A DNA stretch of 64,000 bases from Methanospirillum lacunae (GTDB taxonomy: Archaea; Halobacteriota; Methanomicrobia; Methanomicrobiales; Methanospirillaceae). Shown one piece after another: positions 36,365-44,987 of this stretch; position 1 is the first letter of the stretch; each line of letters starts with the position of its first letter. The stretch lies in the NCBI RefSeq assembly GCF_046195335.1, contig NZ_CP176093.1; one strand, given 5' to 3'. Both the position numbers and the translations under genes were made by a program. Below the pieces are notes generated by a model. That model was not told the DNA's origin. It saw only the letters and a program-made list of their open reading frames with translations, and ran no database searches.

Positions 36365-37360
36365 ATGATCCAGAAGTACTACGATAATGATGTCGATCCG
36401 TCCGCAATCGCCAAGAAGACGATTGCAGTAATCGGATACGGCTCTCAGGGGAGAGGACAGGCACTGAATCTGAAAGACAGCGGCCTGAACGTAATCATCG
36501 GTCTGCGCCCGGGTAAGAGCTGGGACCTTGCCAAGAGCGAGGGTTTCCAGGTCTATGAGGTTGCAGAAGCAGCAAAGAAAGCTGATGTTATACAGATTCT
36601 TATCCCTGACGAAAACCAGGCAGCGGTCTACCGCTCCTTTATCGGACCCAACCTTACCAAGGGCAAGGTCCTCATGTTCTCCCATGGATTCAACATCCAC
36701 TACGGGCAGATTGTTCCACCGGAAGATGTTGATGTTGTGATGGTCGCACCAAAAGGACCCGGTCACATGGTCAGGCGGACTTATACTGAGGGTATGGGTG
36801 TTCCGGCTCTGATCGCAATCCACCAGGATGTATCAGGCAATGCCAGAAAGGTTGCCCTTGCATACGCACAGGGTATCGGTGCCACAAGAGCAGTTGTTCT
36901 TGAAACCAACTTCCGTGAAGAAACCGAGACTGATCTCTTTGGAGAGCAGGCTGTTCTGTGTGGTGGTATCACTTCACTTATCAGGGCAGGGTTTGAAACG
37001 CTCGTTGAAGCAGGGTATGCTCCCGAGATGGCATACCTTGAGGTTTTGCATGAAACCAAACTGATCGTTGATCTCATCTATGAAGGTGGATTTACCAAGA
37101 TGCGCAGTGCCATCTCCAACACTGCCCAGTATGGTGATCTGACCCGTGGCCCGCGTGTCATCGGCCAGGAGTCATATATGGCGATGCAGGAGGTTCTTGA
37201 AGAGATCCAGAACGGTACTTTTGCCAAGGAATGGATCCTCGAGAACATGGTTAACCGTCCTACTTTCACTGCCCTCACCCGTGCAGACGAGGAGCACCTT
37301 ATTGAAGAGGTTGGCTCCGAGATAAGGGCGATGATGCCCCAGTTCAAGAATAAAAGATAA
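36365..37360 (+). CDS. ilvC: Ketol-acid reductoisomerase
   Basis: This is a 331-residue class I enzyme that isomerises and reduces acetolactate or acetohydroxybutyrate with NADPH, the step after IlvBN. The Rossmann motif GYGSQGRGQALNL lies near residues 21-33. The knotted C-terminal domain has the metal ligands in TETDLFGEQAVLCGG and the motif EVLHETKLIVDLIYEGG. The ATG at 36365 follows GAGGTCATCT; a longer in-frame start at 36314 is less likely. It is divergent from the leu-ilv operon, with two other genes between. A short stem-loop and T7 follow the stop. Confidence 0.97.
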   Translation: MIQKYYDNDVDPSAIAKKTIAVIGYGSQGRGQALNLKDSGLNVIIGLRPGKSWDLAKSEGFQVYEVAEAAKKADVIQILIPDENQAAVYRSFIGPNLTKGKVLMFSHGFNIHYGQIVPPEDVDVVMVAPKGPGHMVRRTYTEGMGVPALIAIHQDVSGNARKVALAYAQGIGATRAVVLETNFREETETDLFGEQAVLCGGITSLIRAGFETLVEAGYAPEMAYLEVLHETKLIVDLIYEGGFTKMRSAISNTAQYGDLTRGPRVIGQESYMAMQEVLEEIQNGTFAKEWILENMVNRPTFTALTRADEEHLIEEVGSEIRAMMPQFKNKR

Positions 37361-37363
37361 TCA

Positions 37364-37382
37364 ACCCTTCGGGTCTTTTTTT
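37364..37382 (+). terminator. Short stem-loop plus T tract after ilvC
   Basis: ACCC-TTC-GGGT followed by C and seven T lies four bases after the ilvC stop. The stem is only 4 bp, so the T tract is the stronger part of the signal. The next gene is convergent. Confidence 0.5.
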
Positions 37383-37400
37383 CCTGCCTGAATCTGCCCT

Positions 37401-38690
37401 TCATACATTAAGCGGGATACCTGCATGCTGTGCAAACTCTTTTAGTTCATCCGGTATTGATTGTGTCCGCTGAAGGAGTGATCGCAGGCTCTCATTTCTA
37501 CGATTCATCCCGCAATGAGCAAGATCGTTTCTGAGATCTGAAACCCTTTCCCAAGTTCTGACCATCTCTTTCCAGTTTGTCTTTTCAAGAAGTATGTGAG
37601 TAAATGGTGTTGTTTCTGAAGGAATACCCTGGAGGGTGAGTGCCAGACCGGTCAGGGTTCGTGAGACTGTATGCCGGCTGTCGGCATCAAGCCAGGATTC
37701 ATCAACTTCAAGAACCAGCATGGAGACCGAGATAAGCCACTCCCGTGAGAGGGCTATGGCTTGCATCTCAAGGCCATGATCGATCTGGTATCTGATCAGC
37801 CTGAGTTGCATGAAAAGGTACTCATTGTTGAGTTCTTCCGGGCTTGGAATGGCGGCCATCTCCCCGATCTCTGCGAGTTCTTCTACAACAGACAGGAGTG
37901 CAGGTGCAAATCTTTGGATTTCATCCCTGATAACTGGTAAATCCTGGGAGATTCCCCATGCTGCATACATAGCATCAACCGGCCTTGAGAGACGGACTGC
38001 TTTTGTGAAAGTTCCGAGTAGATGTGACCAGCCCGTTAAACGTTTTGGTGGCTCTGGTTCCTGTCCCGCTTTATAAATATTCCCCTGCAGTCCGGTGAAC
38101 AGATGACTTATCTTTTCAGCATCTGTATGTGACAGAAGAGCACGAACACCAGCCATCCAGTCGATAACCTGGAGAACCGGCTGAAGGTTTACGATGTGCC
38201 GGAACCCGTGTTCGTCAGGCTGGGTTGCATACACAACTCCGATTATTTTTACTCCTCTCACCTCTTTCATCCAGGTTGCAGCAAGTGAGATAATGAATGG
38301 AAGACTCCGGTGTCCGTCTGTAACATCAAAGAGTATCTCCTCACCCTCCTCAGCCAGTTCTACAAGAAGAGTAAAGGTCTGCCATAACTCATCCTCATTG
38401 GTTCCTTCTGGAAGCCAGAGTTTTCTGACAGTTATTCCTCTGGATTCACATTCAGATGCGAGATGAGCACTTCTGGGATCCCTGATACAGAGGATAATTT
38501 CTTCAGGATGCCAGAAGGTCCAGATCGCTTCCTGGACCATATCTGTGACCTGGCAGAGATCATCGCGGCAAAACCGGGACGAATCTGACCTTTCATGATT
38601 TATACAGGAGATACATCTCATCAGGGCTCTTGATCTTGATATACCGGGAGGGATAAATCCTAATCGGAACTGATCCAGGAGAACCGCCAT
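37401..38690 (-). CDS. CARF-HEPN protein (Csx1/TM1812-like), orphan
   Basis: This is a 429-residue protein. The N-terminal half resembles the CARF domain of CRISPR-associated TM1812/DxTHG proteins: after the first strand comes FDVTDGHRSLP (D122, T124, G126), close to the family DxTHG motif, then a strand IIGVVYATQP. The C-terminal half is helical and ends with RNDLAH (R387, H392), the RxxxxH motif of HEPN ribonucleases. CARF proteins of this type are switched on by cyclic oligoadenylate made by type III CRISPR systems. No CRISPR array or other cas gene is in the window. The ATG at 38690 follows CGGAGA; an ATG at 38621 begins exactly at the first CARF strand and may be the true start. Confidence 0.78.
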   Translation of the reverse strand: MAVLLDQFRLGFIPPGISRSRALMRCISCINHERSDSSRFCRDDLCQVTDMVQEAIWTFWHPEEIILCIRDPRSAHLASECESRGITVRKLWLPEGTNEDELWQTFTLLVELAEEGEEILFDVTDGHRSLPFIISLAATWMKEVRGVKIIGVVYATQPDEHGFRHIVNLQPVLQVIDWMAGVRALLSHTDAEKISHLFTGLQGNIYKAGQEPEPPKRLTGWSHLLGTFTKAVRLSRPVDAMYAAWGISQDLPVIRDEIQRFAPALLSVVEELAEIGEMAAIPSPEELNNEYLFMQLRLIRYQIDHGLEMQAIALSREWLISVSMLVLEVDESWLDADSRHTVSRTLTGLALTLQGIPSETTPFTHILLEKTNWKEMVRTWERVSDLRNDLAHCGMNRRNESLRSLLQRTQSIPDELKEFAQHAGIPLNV

Positions 38691-38709
38691 TGGTCTCCGG
38701 AGTCTTCTG

Positions 38710-39903
38710 ATGAAGATAGGCTATATCTATGATGTAATCTACCCCGAGACCATCGGCGGGGTGGAGAAGCGGATTCATGAGTTAGGTGTCCGGCTTGCTG
38801 CCCGCGGTCACGAAGTCCATCTGTATGGAATGAAATACTGGAGCGGGCCAGATGTGATTGAACGCGAAGGCATGATCCTTCATGGTGTCTGTCCTGCCAT
38901 GGGACTCTATACCGAGGGACGGCGTTCAATTCTCCAGGCAATTCGGTACACCTTCGGTCTGGCTACACATCTCGCAAGATCTGATATAGAGATCTTTGAT
39001 TGTCAGAACTTTCCATATTTTCCCGCAATCCTTCTCTCGCTCTTCTGTCTGGTAAAGAAACGATGCCTGGTGATTACATGGCATGAGTTCTGGGGCAGGT
39101 ACTGGTTTTTGTACATGGGATTTTGTGGCGTTGCCGGACTCCTTATCGAGCGTGCTGCTCTTCAGATGAGTCCCAGGATCATTTCAGTATCATCACTTAC
39201 AGCTTCCCAGGTAAAGAAAACCGGATATGGTGGTGATGTGGTTTTGATTCCAAATGGGATTGATGTCGCAGCAATTACCGCTGTTCACCCGGCAGCAGAA
39301 AGATCAGATCTGATCTTTGTTGGAAGATTCATCCCCGAAAAACACCCGGAGCTTGTGGTTGAAGCAGTTCGACTGCTGATTTCTGATTTTCCTTCCATCC
39401 ATGCAATTATCATCGGTGATGGTCCAGACTATGATATCATCCAAACCAAAATTCAGAAATATGGTCTTACTGCTCATATTACCTGCCCCGGATTTATTGC
39501 CGAGCATGAGCACGTTCTGTCTCTCATGAAATCATCACGGATTTTTGTTCTGCCAAGTGAACGAGAGGGTTTTGGAATAGCTGCTCTGGAAGCCATGGCA
39601 TGTGGACTTTCACTGGTTACGGTGAATCATCCCCGCAACGCTGCATCAGCCCATGTCCTCCCGGATCTTGGATATCTCTCTGCTATGACTCCTGAAGACA
39701 TCGCTTCAGGTATCAGGTATTGTCTTGAGAACCGCCCGGATTCTGTGGCTTCCAACCATTATGCTACTGCTCACGACTGGGATCAGATCACGCATGACCT
39801 TGAGCAATACTACCGGACAATCGTGACCGGAGTATGTCAGAAAAAAACGCCTGATCACAGGTGTTCTGCCATCTTTGATATATTTAAAAAGGCTGAGATA
39901 TAG
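38710..39903 (+). CDS. GT4-family glycosyltransferase
   Basis: This is a 397-residue GT-B enzyme. The N-terminal domain has GGVEKRIHELGVRLAARGHEV, typical of GT4. The C-terminal domain has FVGRFIPEKHPELVVEAV, IIGDGPDYDII and the catalytic SEREGFGIAALEA (E-x7-E), which binds the nucleotide-sugar donor. It is cytoplasmic or membrane-associated and probably makes surface glycans or a glycolipid. It is divergent from the CARF-HEPN gene, with only 19 bases between the start codons. A DUF1805 gene follows after two bases. Confidence 0.92.
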   Translation: MKIGYIYDVIYPETIGGVEKRIHELGVRLAARGHEVHLYGMKYWSGPDVIEREGMILHGVCPAMGLYTEGRRSILQAIRYTFGLATHLARSDIEIFDCQNFPYFPAILLSLFCLVKKRCLVITWHEFWGRYWFLYMGFCGVAGLLIERAALQMSPRIISVSSLTASQVKKTGYGGDVVLIPNGIDVAAITAVHPAAERSDLIFVGRFIPEKHPELVVEAVRLLISDFPSIHAIIIGDGPDYDIIQTKIQKYGLTAHITCPGFIAEHEHVLSLMKSSRIFVLPSEREGFGIAALEAMACGLSLVTVNHPRNAASAHVLPDLGYLSAMTPEDIASGIRYCLENRPDSVASNHYATAHDWDQITHDLEQYYRTIVTGVCQKKTPDHRCSAIFDIFKKAEI

Positions 39904-39905
39904 AT

Positions 39906-40208
39906 ATGGCATCTGAATCGTTCTCTGTGGGCAGTAAGACCTTTATGGGGCATGTTATACCTATTGGCCCGGTAAATCTTGTCTTTGCAATGGGGGAGAA
40001 GGGTCTTGTTGGTTGTGGAGCAGTTGATGTACTTGCCCTTGATAAATTTCATCTTCCGGCAGCCAAAGTCAGACCAGTCTCAACACCATCTGTCAGTACT
40101 ATTAATGAACTTCTCTCTGGAGAGATCGTTGCAGTGAATCAGGCAGGAACAGCCCTTGGAATAACGATCGGAATGAGCGGGAAAGATGCCCTGCTCCGGC
40201 TGGCATAA
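39906..40208 (+). CDS. DUF1805 (YunC-like) protein
   Basis: This is a 100-residue small protein of the DUF1805/YunC family, common in methanogens. Motifs: GPVNLVFAMGEKGLVGCGAVDV with a conserved Cys, and PAAKVRPV. The fold is beta-alpha-beta and the function is unknown. It starts two bases after the glycosyltransferase stop and is therefore in its operon, though a joint role is not evident. Confidence 0.85.
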   Translation: MASESFSVGSKTFMGHVIPIGPVNLVFAMGEKGLVGCGAVDVLALDKFHLPAAKVRPVSTPSVSTINELLSGEIVAVNQAGTALGITIGMSGKDALLRLA

Positions 40209-40474
40209 TACATTCATTTTTTTCAGTTTGTCTCTTTATATTTAAATTTTGGAACGAGTAAACAAAATCAATTCTCGCTTTTTCTTGGAGTATTTTTTTG
40301 TATCTCGAAAATTATCTTGGTTATATAAGAAAGATACTATTTTGGCGAAGAGTTGAGTTATGGGAACATACTCCAGAAAATGATAATCCCATGACAATGT
40401 CTAATATAATGGATAATTTTAGAAAAAAGGGAATATTTAATGATTATTTTCCCATCAGATGATCAAACTACTAC

Positions 40475-41284
40475 TTACCTGATAGCCTGTGCAACAAGCA
40501 CACGCCATTCTGCTCCATTCTGATAAATAGTGTCCCAGTATGCTTCTCTGCCCTTGGGTTCTGTTGGATCAGGTCGCCATAGTTCATATGAGATATGCCC
40601 TTCTTTCTCCTTAATCATGGCATTTTTTACATCTCTGAATGATGGATACTCGGTAACATAGTTGTCAGGAGGGATTTTGTCCATTTCAGATGAATCTGAT
40701 ATGTACAGGATGGTGCCATCAGGCTGCATCACCATCGCAATTGCATCAGTATCTTTTACCTGGGGATCAAAGACTGCTTTGCAGAAGGGAGCTGAAAGCA
40801 GAACTGCGATTGCCGCTCCGTTCTGTTCATCTACCACTGCCGGGCGGGTGACGAGGATCATATTGTCCCCGGCACGTGGATTTGCATTACCAGTCCGTGG
40901 TTTGAGGATTGCAATCGCATTCAATACTGATGGATCACTTTTTATGGTCTCTATCTGCTGAGGGTTGATATATGATTCATTCAGCGTATTGAGGGTAGTA
41001 TTACCTGCCACCAGAACAATTCCAGCGCATCCAGGGATATTCATCTTGTTCCTGGCTACGATCTTCTCTGCAGATGCTGTCTTGAGTGTTTCACCACTGA
41101 ACACCCCTGCAGTATCTGAAATATTACTATCTACTTCATCGAGTGCATTTGAAAGTGATGAACTGACCTTGCTCAGTAGGTCTGTTCCAGATAGGTTAAC
41201 CTGATCTGCTAAAGCGGATCCCGGAAAGAGGCCGCAGAACAACAAAATGGCAATAAGAGGTATGAAAACCGGTGTACGGATCAT
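40475..41284 (-). CDS. Exported single Cache-domain protein
   Basis: This is a 269-residue protein with a signal peptide (about 1-26, cleavage after GSALA) and an extracytoplasmic Cache-like domain. It has no membrane segment afterwards and no output domain. It is related to the first domain of the larger Cache protein at 22.4-24.1 kb: compare MVMQPDGTILYISD here with MILQPNGLIVYETN there, and the endings YWDTIYQNGAEWRVLV and IWDTLEFDGQQWRIVV. It probably binds a ligand outside the cell and passes it to a receptor. It is alone on its strand. Confidence 0.8.
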   Translation of the reverse strand: MIRTPVFIPLIAILLFCGLFPGSALADQVNLSGTDLLSKVSSSLSNALDEVDSNISDTAGVFSGETLKTASAEKIVARNKMNIPGCAGIVLVAGNTTLNTLNESYINPQQIETIKSDPSVLNAIAILKPRTGNANPRAGDNMILVTRPAVVDEQNGAAIAVLLSAPFCKAVFDPQVKDTDAIAMVMQPDGTILYISDSSEMDKIPPDNYVTEYPSFRDVKNAMIKEKEGHISYELWRPDPTEPKGREAYWDTIYQNGAEWRVLVAQAIR

Positions 41285-41378
41285 GGCTTATTAGATAGCG
41301 CTTCATCCACCTATTTTTTTCGCCAGGTCACCGGGTCATTTCATCAACTTTTAATGCCCTGCAACAGATAGAAATTCT

Positions 41379-41831
41379 ATGTACAAGCGGATTCTCATTG
41401 GTGTTGACGGTTCACCAGAAAGCATGAAAGCATTACGCGATGCTGTCAGGCTTGCAAAACTGCTGAACGCAACATTGGATCTTCTCTTTGTTATACCGCC
41501 GCGAATCTATGCACAGTGTGCTGAACAGGACATCGTTGTTCACGAGAAAAACGGCAGTGCAACCCATACAAGTCTTCTTCAAATGGAAGAAAATGAACTC
41601 TTTGATTCTATAAGAGCAGTTACAAAAGAAGAAGGCTATGAAGTTGCAATTCATACCCGTGTCGGGGATGCAGTTGAGGGCCTGATTGAGTTCTCCCAGT
41701 CACACGGAAATGACCTGATTGTAGTTGGATCAAGTGGCAAAGGTATGGCTGGAAGGTTAATCCTTGGTAGTGTAAGCACTGGTGTTGTCCATCAGAGCCA
41801 GGTTACTGTCCTGGTAGTCAAACCAGAATAA
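41379..41831 (+). CDS. Universal stress protein (UspA family)
   Basis: This is a 150-residue UspA-type protein. The ATP-binding motif G-2x-G-9x-G-S/T is present in GSSGKGMAGRLILGSVS, with the N-terminal ILIGVDGSPES and the last strand TVLVVKPE. It should bind ATP and act as a stress-linked dimer. A TTTTAAT element about 28 bases before the ATG suggests a leaderless or nearly leaderless transcript. Confidence 0.93.
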   Translation: MYKRILIGVDGSPESMKALRDAVRLAKLLNATLDLLFVIPPRIYAQCAEQDIVVHEKNGSATHTSLLQMEENELFDSIRAVTKEEGYEVAIHTRVGDAVEGLIEFSQSHGNDLIVVGSSGKGMAGRLILGSVSTGVVHQSQVTVLVVKPE

Positions 41832-41866
41832 TCTGGAAACTAGGAAAAAAAGAACCCTGATTTCAA

Positions 41867-42559
41867 TCAGAGTTTGTTGTCATATACGTTGCGGGTTACT
41901 TTTGCAATGAAAACTGCCCAGAGTGGGGTGAGCACGATACCAACGGTAACACCGAGTGGTGGAATAACATTGAGCCCCATGATGATGACACAGAGAATCA
42001 TTGAGATGATCCAGATGATTACCCACATAAATACATAGGAAGCCCAGCCGATTCCATCTCCTATCTTTTTTGTAATTTCACCAACACTGAATGCATCAAT
42101 GATTTTGCCACTTCTTGAGAAATGGACAAAAGCCATGTACATGATCAAAGTGATGATCGCAAAGATTAGACCGGTAACAACCAGCCCGATGCTGCCTGCA
42201 ACTAAACCCAGAATCTCGTCTATGCGACCTCTTCCAAGAACTGCTGCCATGATTGGAGCAATGCTTAAAAGACCAAGCACTACGCCGACGATAACTGCCG
42301 GAATCATGTAGAGGATGGTGACAATGTTCAATTTCCAGCCGTCAACAAAGAGACGCTTGTAGTCATCAATGTTGGGGGCATCATTACTGGTTGATCCATA
42401 GATCCTGACGAGGTATCCATTGAACAACGGAATGATACAGATTGTGAAGGCCTGGATGACGAGCAGCAGGATGAGGATCACCCATCGCTGCCACTTCTCA
42501 ACAAGTCCTTCTCTTACGTACTCGGATCCATCCGAGAGAATTGCAGAGTATGATCCCAT
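41867..42559 (-). CDS. DUF4013 membrane protein
   Basis: This is a 230-residue membrane protein with several long hydrophobic segments (about 25-50, 75-100, 115-150 and 175-225 from the chosen start). The opening motif of SD-SEYVREGLVEKWQRW followed by the first membrane helix fits the DUF4013 family of archaeal membrane proteins. I chose the ATG at 42559 (AGGAAG upstream, and the family start); an ATG at 42634 would add 25 residues. The function is unknown. It is in line with the downstream-reading ferredoxin-thioredoxin reductase gene, 118 bases away. Confidence 0.78.
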   Translation of the reverse strand: MGSYSAILSDGSEYVREGLVEKWQRWVILILLLVIQAFTICIIPLFNGYLVRIYGSTSNDAPNIDDYKRLFVDGWKLNIVTILYMIPAVIVGVVLGLLSIAPIMAAVLGRGRIDEILGLVAGSIGLVVTGLIFAIITLIMYMAFVHFSRSGKIIDAFSVGEITKKIGDGIGWASYVFMWVIIWIISMILCVIIMGLNVIPPLGVTVGIVLTPLWAVFIAKVTRNVYDNKL

Positions 42560-42677
42560 GTCTGCTTCCTGTGGTACATAATCAGGAGCATACAGCGTAT
42601 CAAGATATCGAAATGAGTTGGCAGGTTTTTGCATCCTGTATTAATAAAAGATATAAAGAGCAGGAAAAATGAGGTGA

Positions 42678-42956
42678 TTACTCATCTTTGTCATAAAAGA
42701 AATTACATGTACAGTGACCAGCCTGGTCCAGTTCATCCTGGTGAAACACGCATGGACAAATGATACGCTTGTCCTTTTCAAGATCTCCTGACCTGATCCT
42801 GCAAGGACAATATCTGAATCCGAACCGCTCAGTATTGCGAGCAAGTCCTTTGATTACTGCCTCGCGCTGTTTGTCATCAGGGTTAAGGATCCATCCATGT
42901 TCCTTTGCATATCCTTCTGCCCACGCCTTTACTGCGTCTTCCTGCTCTGTACTCAT
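42678..42956 (-). CDS. Ferredoxin:thioredoxin reductase catalytic subunit-like protein
   Basis: This is a 92-residue protein with three Cys pairs, CPC (50, 52), CPC (67, 69) and CTC (82, 84), the set that in plant-type FTR catalytic chains binds a 4Fe-4S cluster next to a redox-active disulfide. Such subunits reduce thioredoxin-like proteins with ferredoxin electrons. Methanogens have related proteins with varied partners. The spacings differ slightly from plants, and the third motif is HCTC rather than CHC. No variable subunit or thioredoxin lies beside it. Confidence 0.87.
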   Translation of the reverse strand: MSTEQEDAVKAWAEGYAKEHGWILNPDDKQREAVIKGLARNTERFGFRYCPCRIRSGDLEKDKRIICPCVFHQDELDQAGHCTCNFFYDKDE

Positions 42957-43107
42957 GTTATCACTCTATCCTTTCTGAACGAATTTTGCTGTGATGAACC
43001 ATAAAATCAAGGATTTTTTTCTCCTGATCCAGGTATCCCATCTTTAATACCCGGAATACCCGGATTTGGTCACTGGGAGTAACATAACTGTGGGGAAATG
43101 AAGGGAT

Positions 43108-43824
43108 TTATCCTCCAAAGCCCGGAATGATCCTCTCAAGGACACGGCGGTATGCGGTCATAACGTCTCCTTTCTCAAACCGGTACACATCCTTGTCAAA
43201 CGACTCTCCAGTCCTCTTATCCCAGAGACGCATTGAATCCATGCTGATCTCATCGCCGAGGATAATGGCACCCTTTGCCTTTCCAAATTCCAGTTTGAAG
43301 TCAACCAGCCTGATCCCATATTCATCAAAGAATACTGAAAGGATTTCGTTTATGCGAAGGGCTGCTTTCTTTACTGCTCCAAGTTCTTCTGGATTCAGGA
43401 TTCCTAATGCGAAAATGATCTCATCGTTGATCATCGGGTCCCCGCGTTCATCATCCTTGTAATCGATCGCAACAACCGGTGGATTAAGGACAGTGCCTTC
43501 CTGAATCGGGTACTTTTTCACCATTGAACCGGCAGCAACGTTCCTGACAATTACCTCGAGTGGGATCATCTGGAGTTTTTTGACGATCATGGTATCTGGG
43601 TCAGGCCTGTTGATAAAATGGGTAGAAACACCTTTTTCTTCAAGAAGGCGCATGAAAAACTCTGATGCAGTCGCATTGAACCGCCCTTTATTCTCAAACT
43701 GGTCGTGCTTGACACCATTGAAAGCGGTCATGTCATTGCGGAAGACAACCCTCAGTTCATCCGGATTTTGAGTCTGGTACACTGATTTGGCCTTCCCCTC
43801 ATACAGGGGGGTCTCCATGCTCAT
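43108..43824 (-). CDS. purC: SAICAR synthetase
   Basis: This is a 238-residue purine-pathway enzyme that joins aspartate to CAIR with ATP. Motifs: the N-terminal LYEGKAKSVYQT, the DMTAFNG motif, MIPLEVIVRNVAAGSM and the LVDFKLEFG motif. The length is normal. GAGAGG is six bases before the ATG. The start codon overlaps the cofG stop by four bases, so the purine gene is co-transcribed with the F420 gene. Confidence 0.96.
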   Translation of the reverse strand: MSMETPLYEGKAKSVYQTQNPDELRVVFRNDMTAFNGVKHDQFENKGRFNATASEFFMRLLEEKGVSTHFINRPDPDTMIVKKLQMIPLEVIVRNVAAGSMVKKYPIQEGTVLNPPVVAIDYKDDERGDPMINDEIIFALGILNPEELGAVKKAALRINEILSVFFDEYGIRLVDFKLEFGKAKGAIILGDEISMDSMRLWDKRTGESFDKDVYRFEKGDVMTAYRRVLERIIPGFGG

Positions 43825-44858
43825 TGCATTCCTCTCTCAGTGATTCTGTTCTCCAGCCTCATGATATAATCCTTCAGACCTGGTGGATACCACCCTTTTC
43901 TGATGTATTTCGGATAAATACAGAGACGCTCACGCAGGCTATATCCTCTGGTCAGGCCTTTGAGTTCCTCAATTCCCGGCCAGGGGTGTTCAGGGTTTAC
44001 ATAGTCTGGGGTTACGGGTGAGACCCCGCCGAGATCAGTCACCCCGAACCTGAGCAGTGTACGGGAATCGGCAAGATTAGGTGGTATCTGAATTGAGATG
44101 TCTTCTGGTAGTATCTCATCTGCCAGACTGATTGTATCCTTCATGATCTCAGTAGTTGCCCCCGGGTATGCAGCCATATCAGTGCCTGGTTTTGGGCAGA
44201 AGTTCTGGATGATGATCTCCTGGATATGATCGTGTCTGCGGTGCAGATCGCTGATTACCTGGAGTGATTCTTTCCGGTCTTCCCGGGTCTCACCGATTCC
44301 GATCAGGAGTCCTGTGGTAAACGGGATCTTCTGTCTTCCCGCCTCTTCTATCATTTCTATCCGTACCTCCGGAGCCTTTCCCGGTGATCCTCTGTGTGCA
44401 GGGATATCGGCTGTTGTCTCAAGCATCAGGCCCATGCTTGCGTTCAGGGGTTTAAGGCGTTCCATCTCCTCACTGGTAAGAACACCTGCATTGGTATGCG
44501 GCAGGATGCCGGCCTTTAAAGCACGCTTTGACATCTCCTCGCAGTATTCAAGGATCGTAGAGTAGCCGAGAGATTTCAGATAAGGTTGAAACCCGGCAAC
44601 CAGTTCAGGTCTTTCACCAAAGGTGAAGAGTGCCTCTGTACATCCGAATATCTGACCTTTAGAAAGGATCTCTTGTACCTGGTGTGGTTCGGTCATGCAT
44701 CCGGTGCCGGGAGGCTGCCTGAACGTACAGTATCCACAGTGGTTTTGGCAGACGAATGTAAGAGGAAGGAAGACATTGCGGGAAAAGGTGATGATCCCTT
44801 CTTCTCCGTGAATAATCTTAGAACGTTGTCCTAATGATGGGTTGATTTCAGGTGGCAT
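43821..44858 (-). CDS. cofG: FO synthase subunit 1 (7,8-didemethyl-8-hydroxy-5-deazariboflavin synthase, CofG)
   Basis: This is a 345-residue radical SAM enzyme. The cluster motif CxxxCxxC is C37, C41, C44, followed by TFRQPPGTG. With CofH it makes the deazaflavin FO, the chromophore of coenzyme F420. cofH is not in the window. Later motifs (HTNAGVLTSEEM, GLLIGIGETREDR, NFCPKPGT) match the family. It is divergent from cofC, with 129 bases between starts, so the two F420 genes share a regulatory region. Confidence 0.95.
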   Translation of the reverse strand: MPPEINPSLGQRSKIIHGEEGIITFSRNVFLPLTFVCQNHCGYCTFRQPPGTGCMTEPHQVQEILSKGQIFGCTEALFTFGERPELVAGFQPYLKSLGYSTILEYCEEMSKRALKAGILPHTNAGVLTSEEMERLKPLNASMGLMLETTADIPAHRGSPGKAPEVRIEMIEEAGRQKIPFTTGLLIGIGETREDRKESLQVISDLHRRHDHIQEIIIQNFCPKPGTDMAAYPGATTEIMKDTISLADEILPEDISIQIPPNLADSRTLLRFGVTDLGGVSPVTPDYVNPEHPWPGIEELKGLTRGYSLRERLCIYPKYIRKGWYPPGLKDYIMRLENRITERGMQ

Positions 44859-44987
44859 ATCTGGAAAGTTCAGGTTAACTTTAGTAGTACTGGGTAATCA
44901 ATCGGTCTTTGATGAAGACATCTCAGGTTCCTTTAACCCGTACTCCGGCTAACCATGTAACAGCAGTCATTGATGGCCTGTGATACC

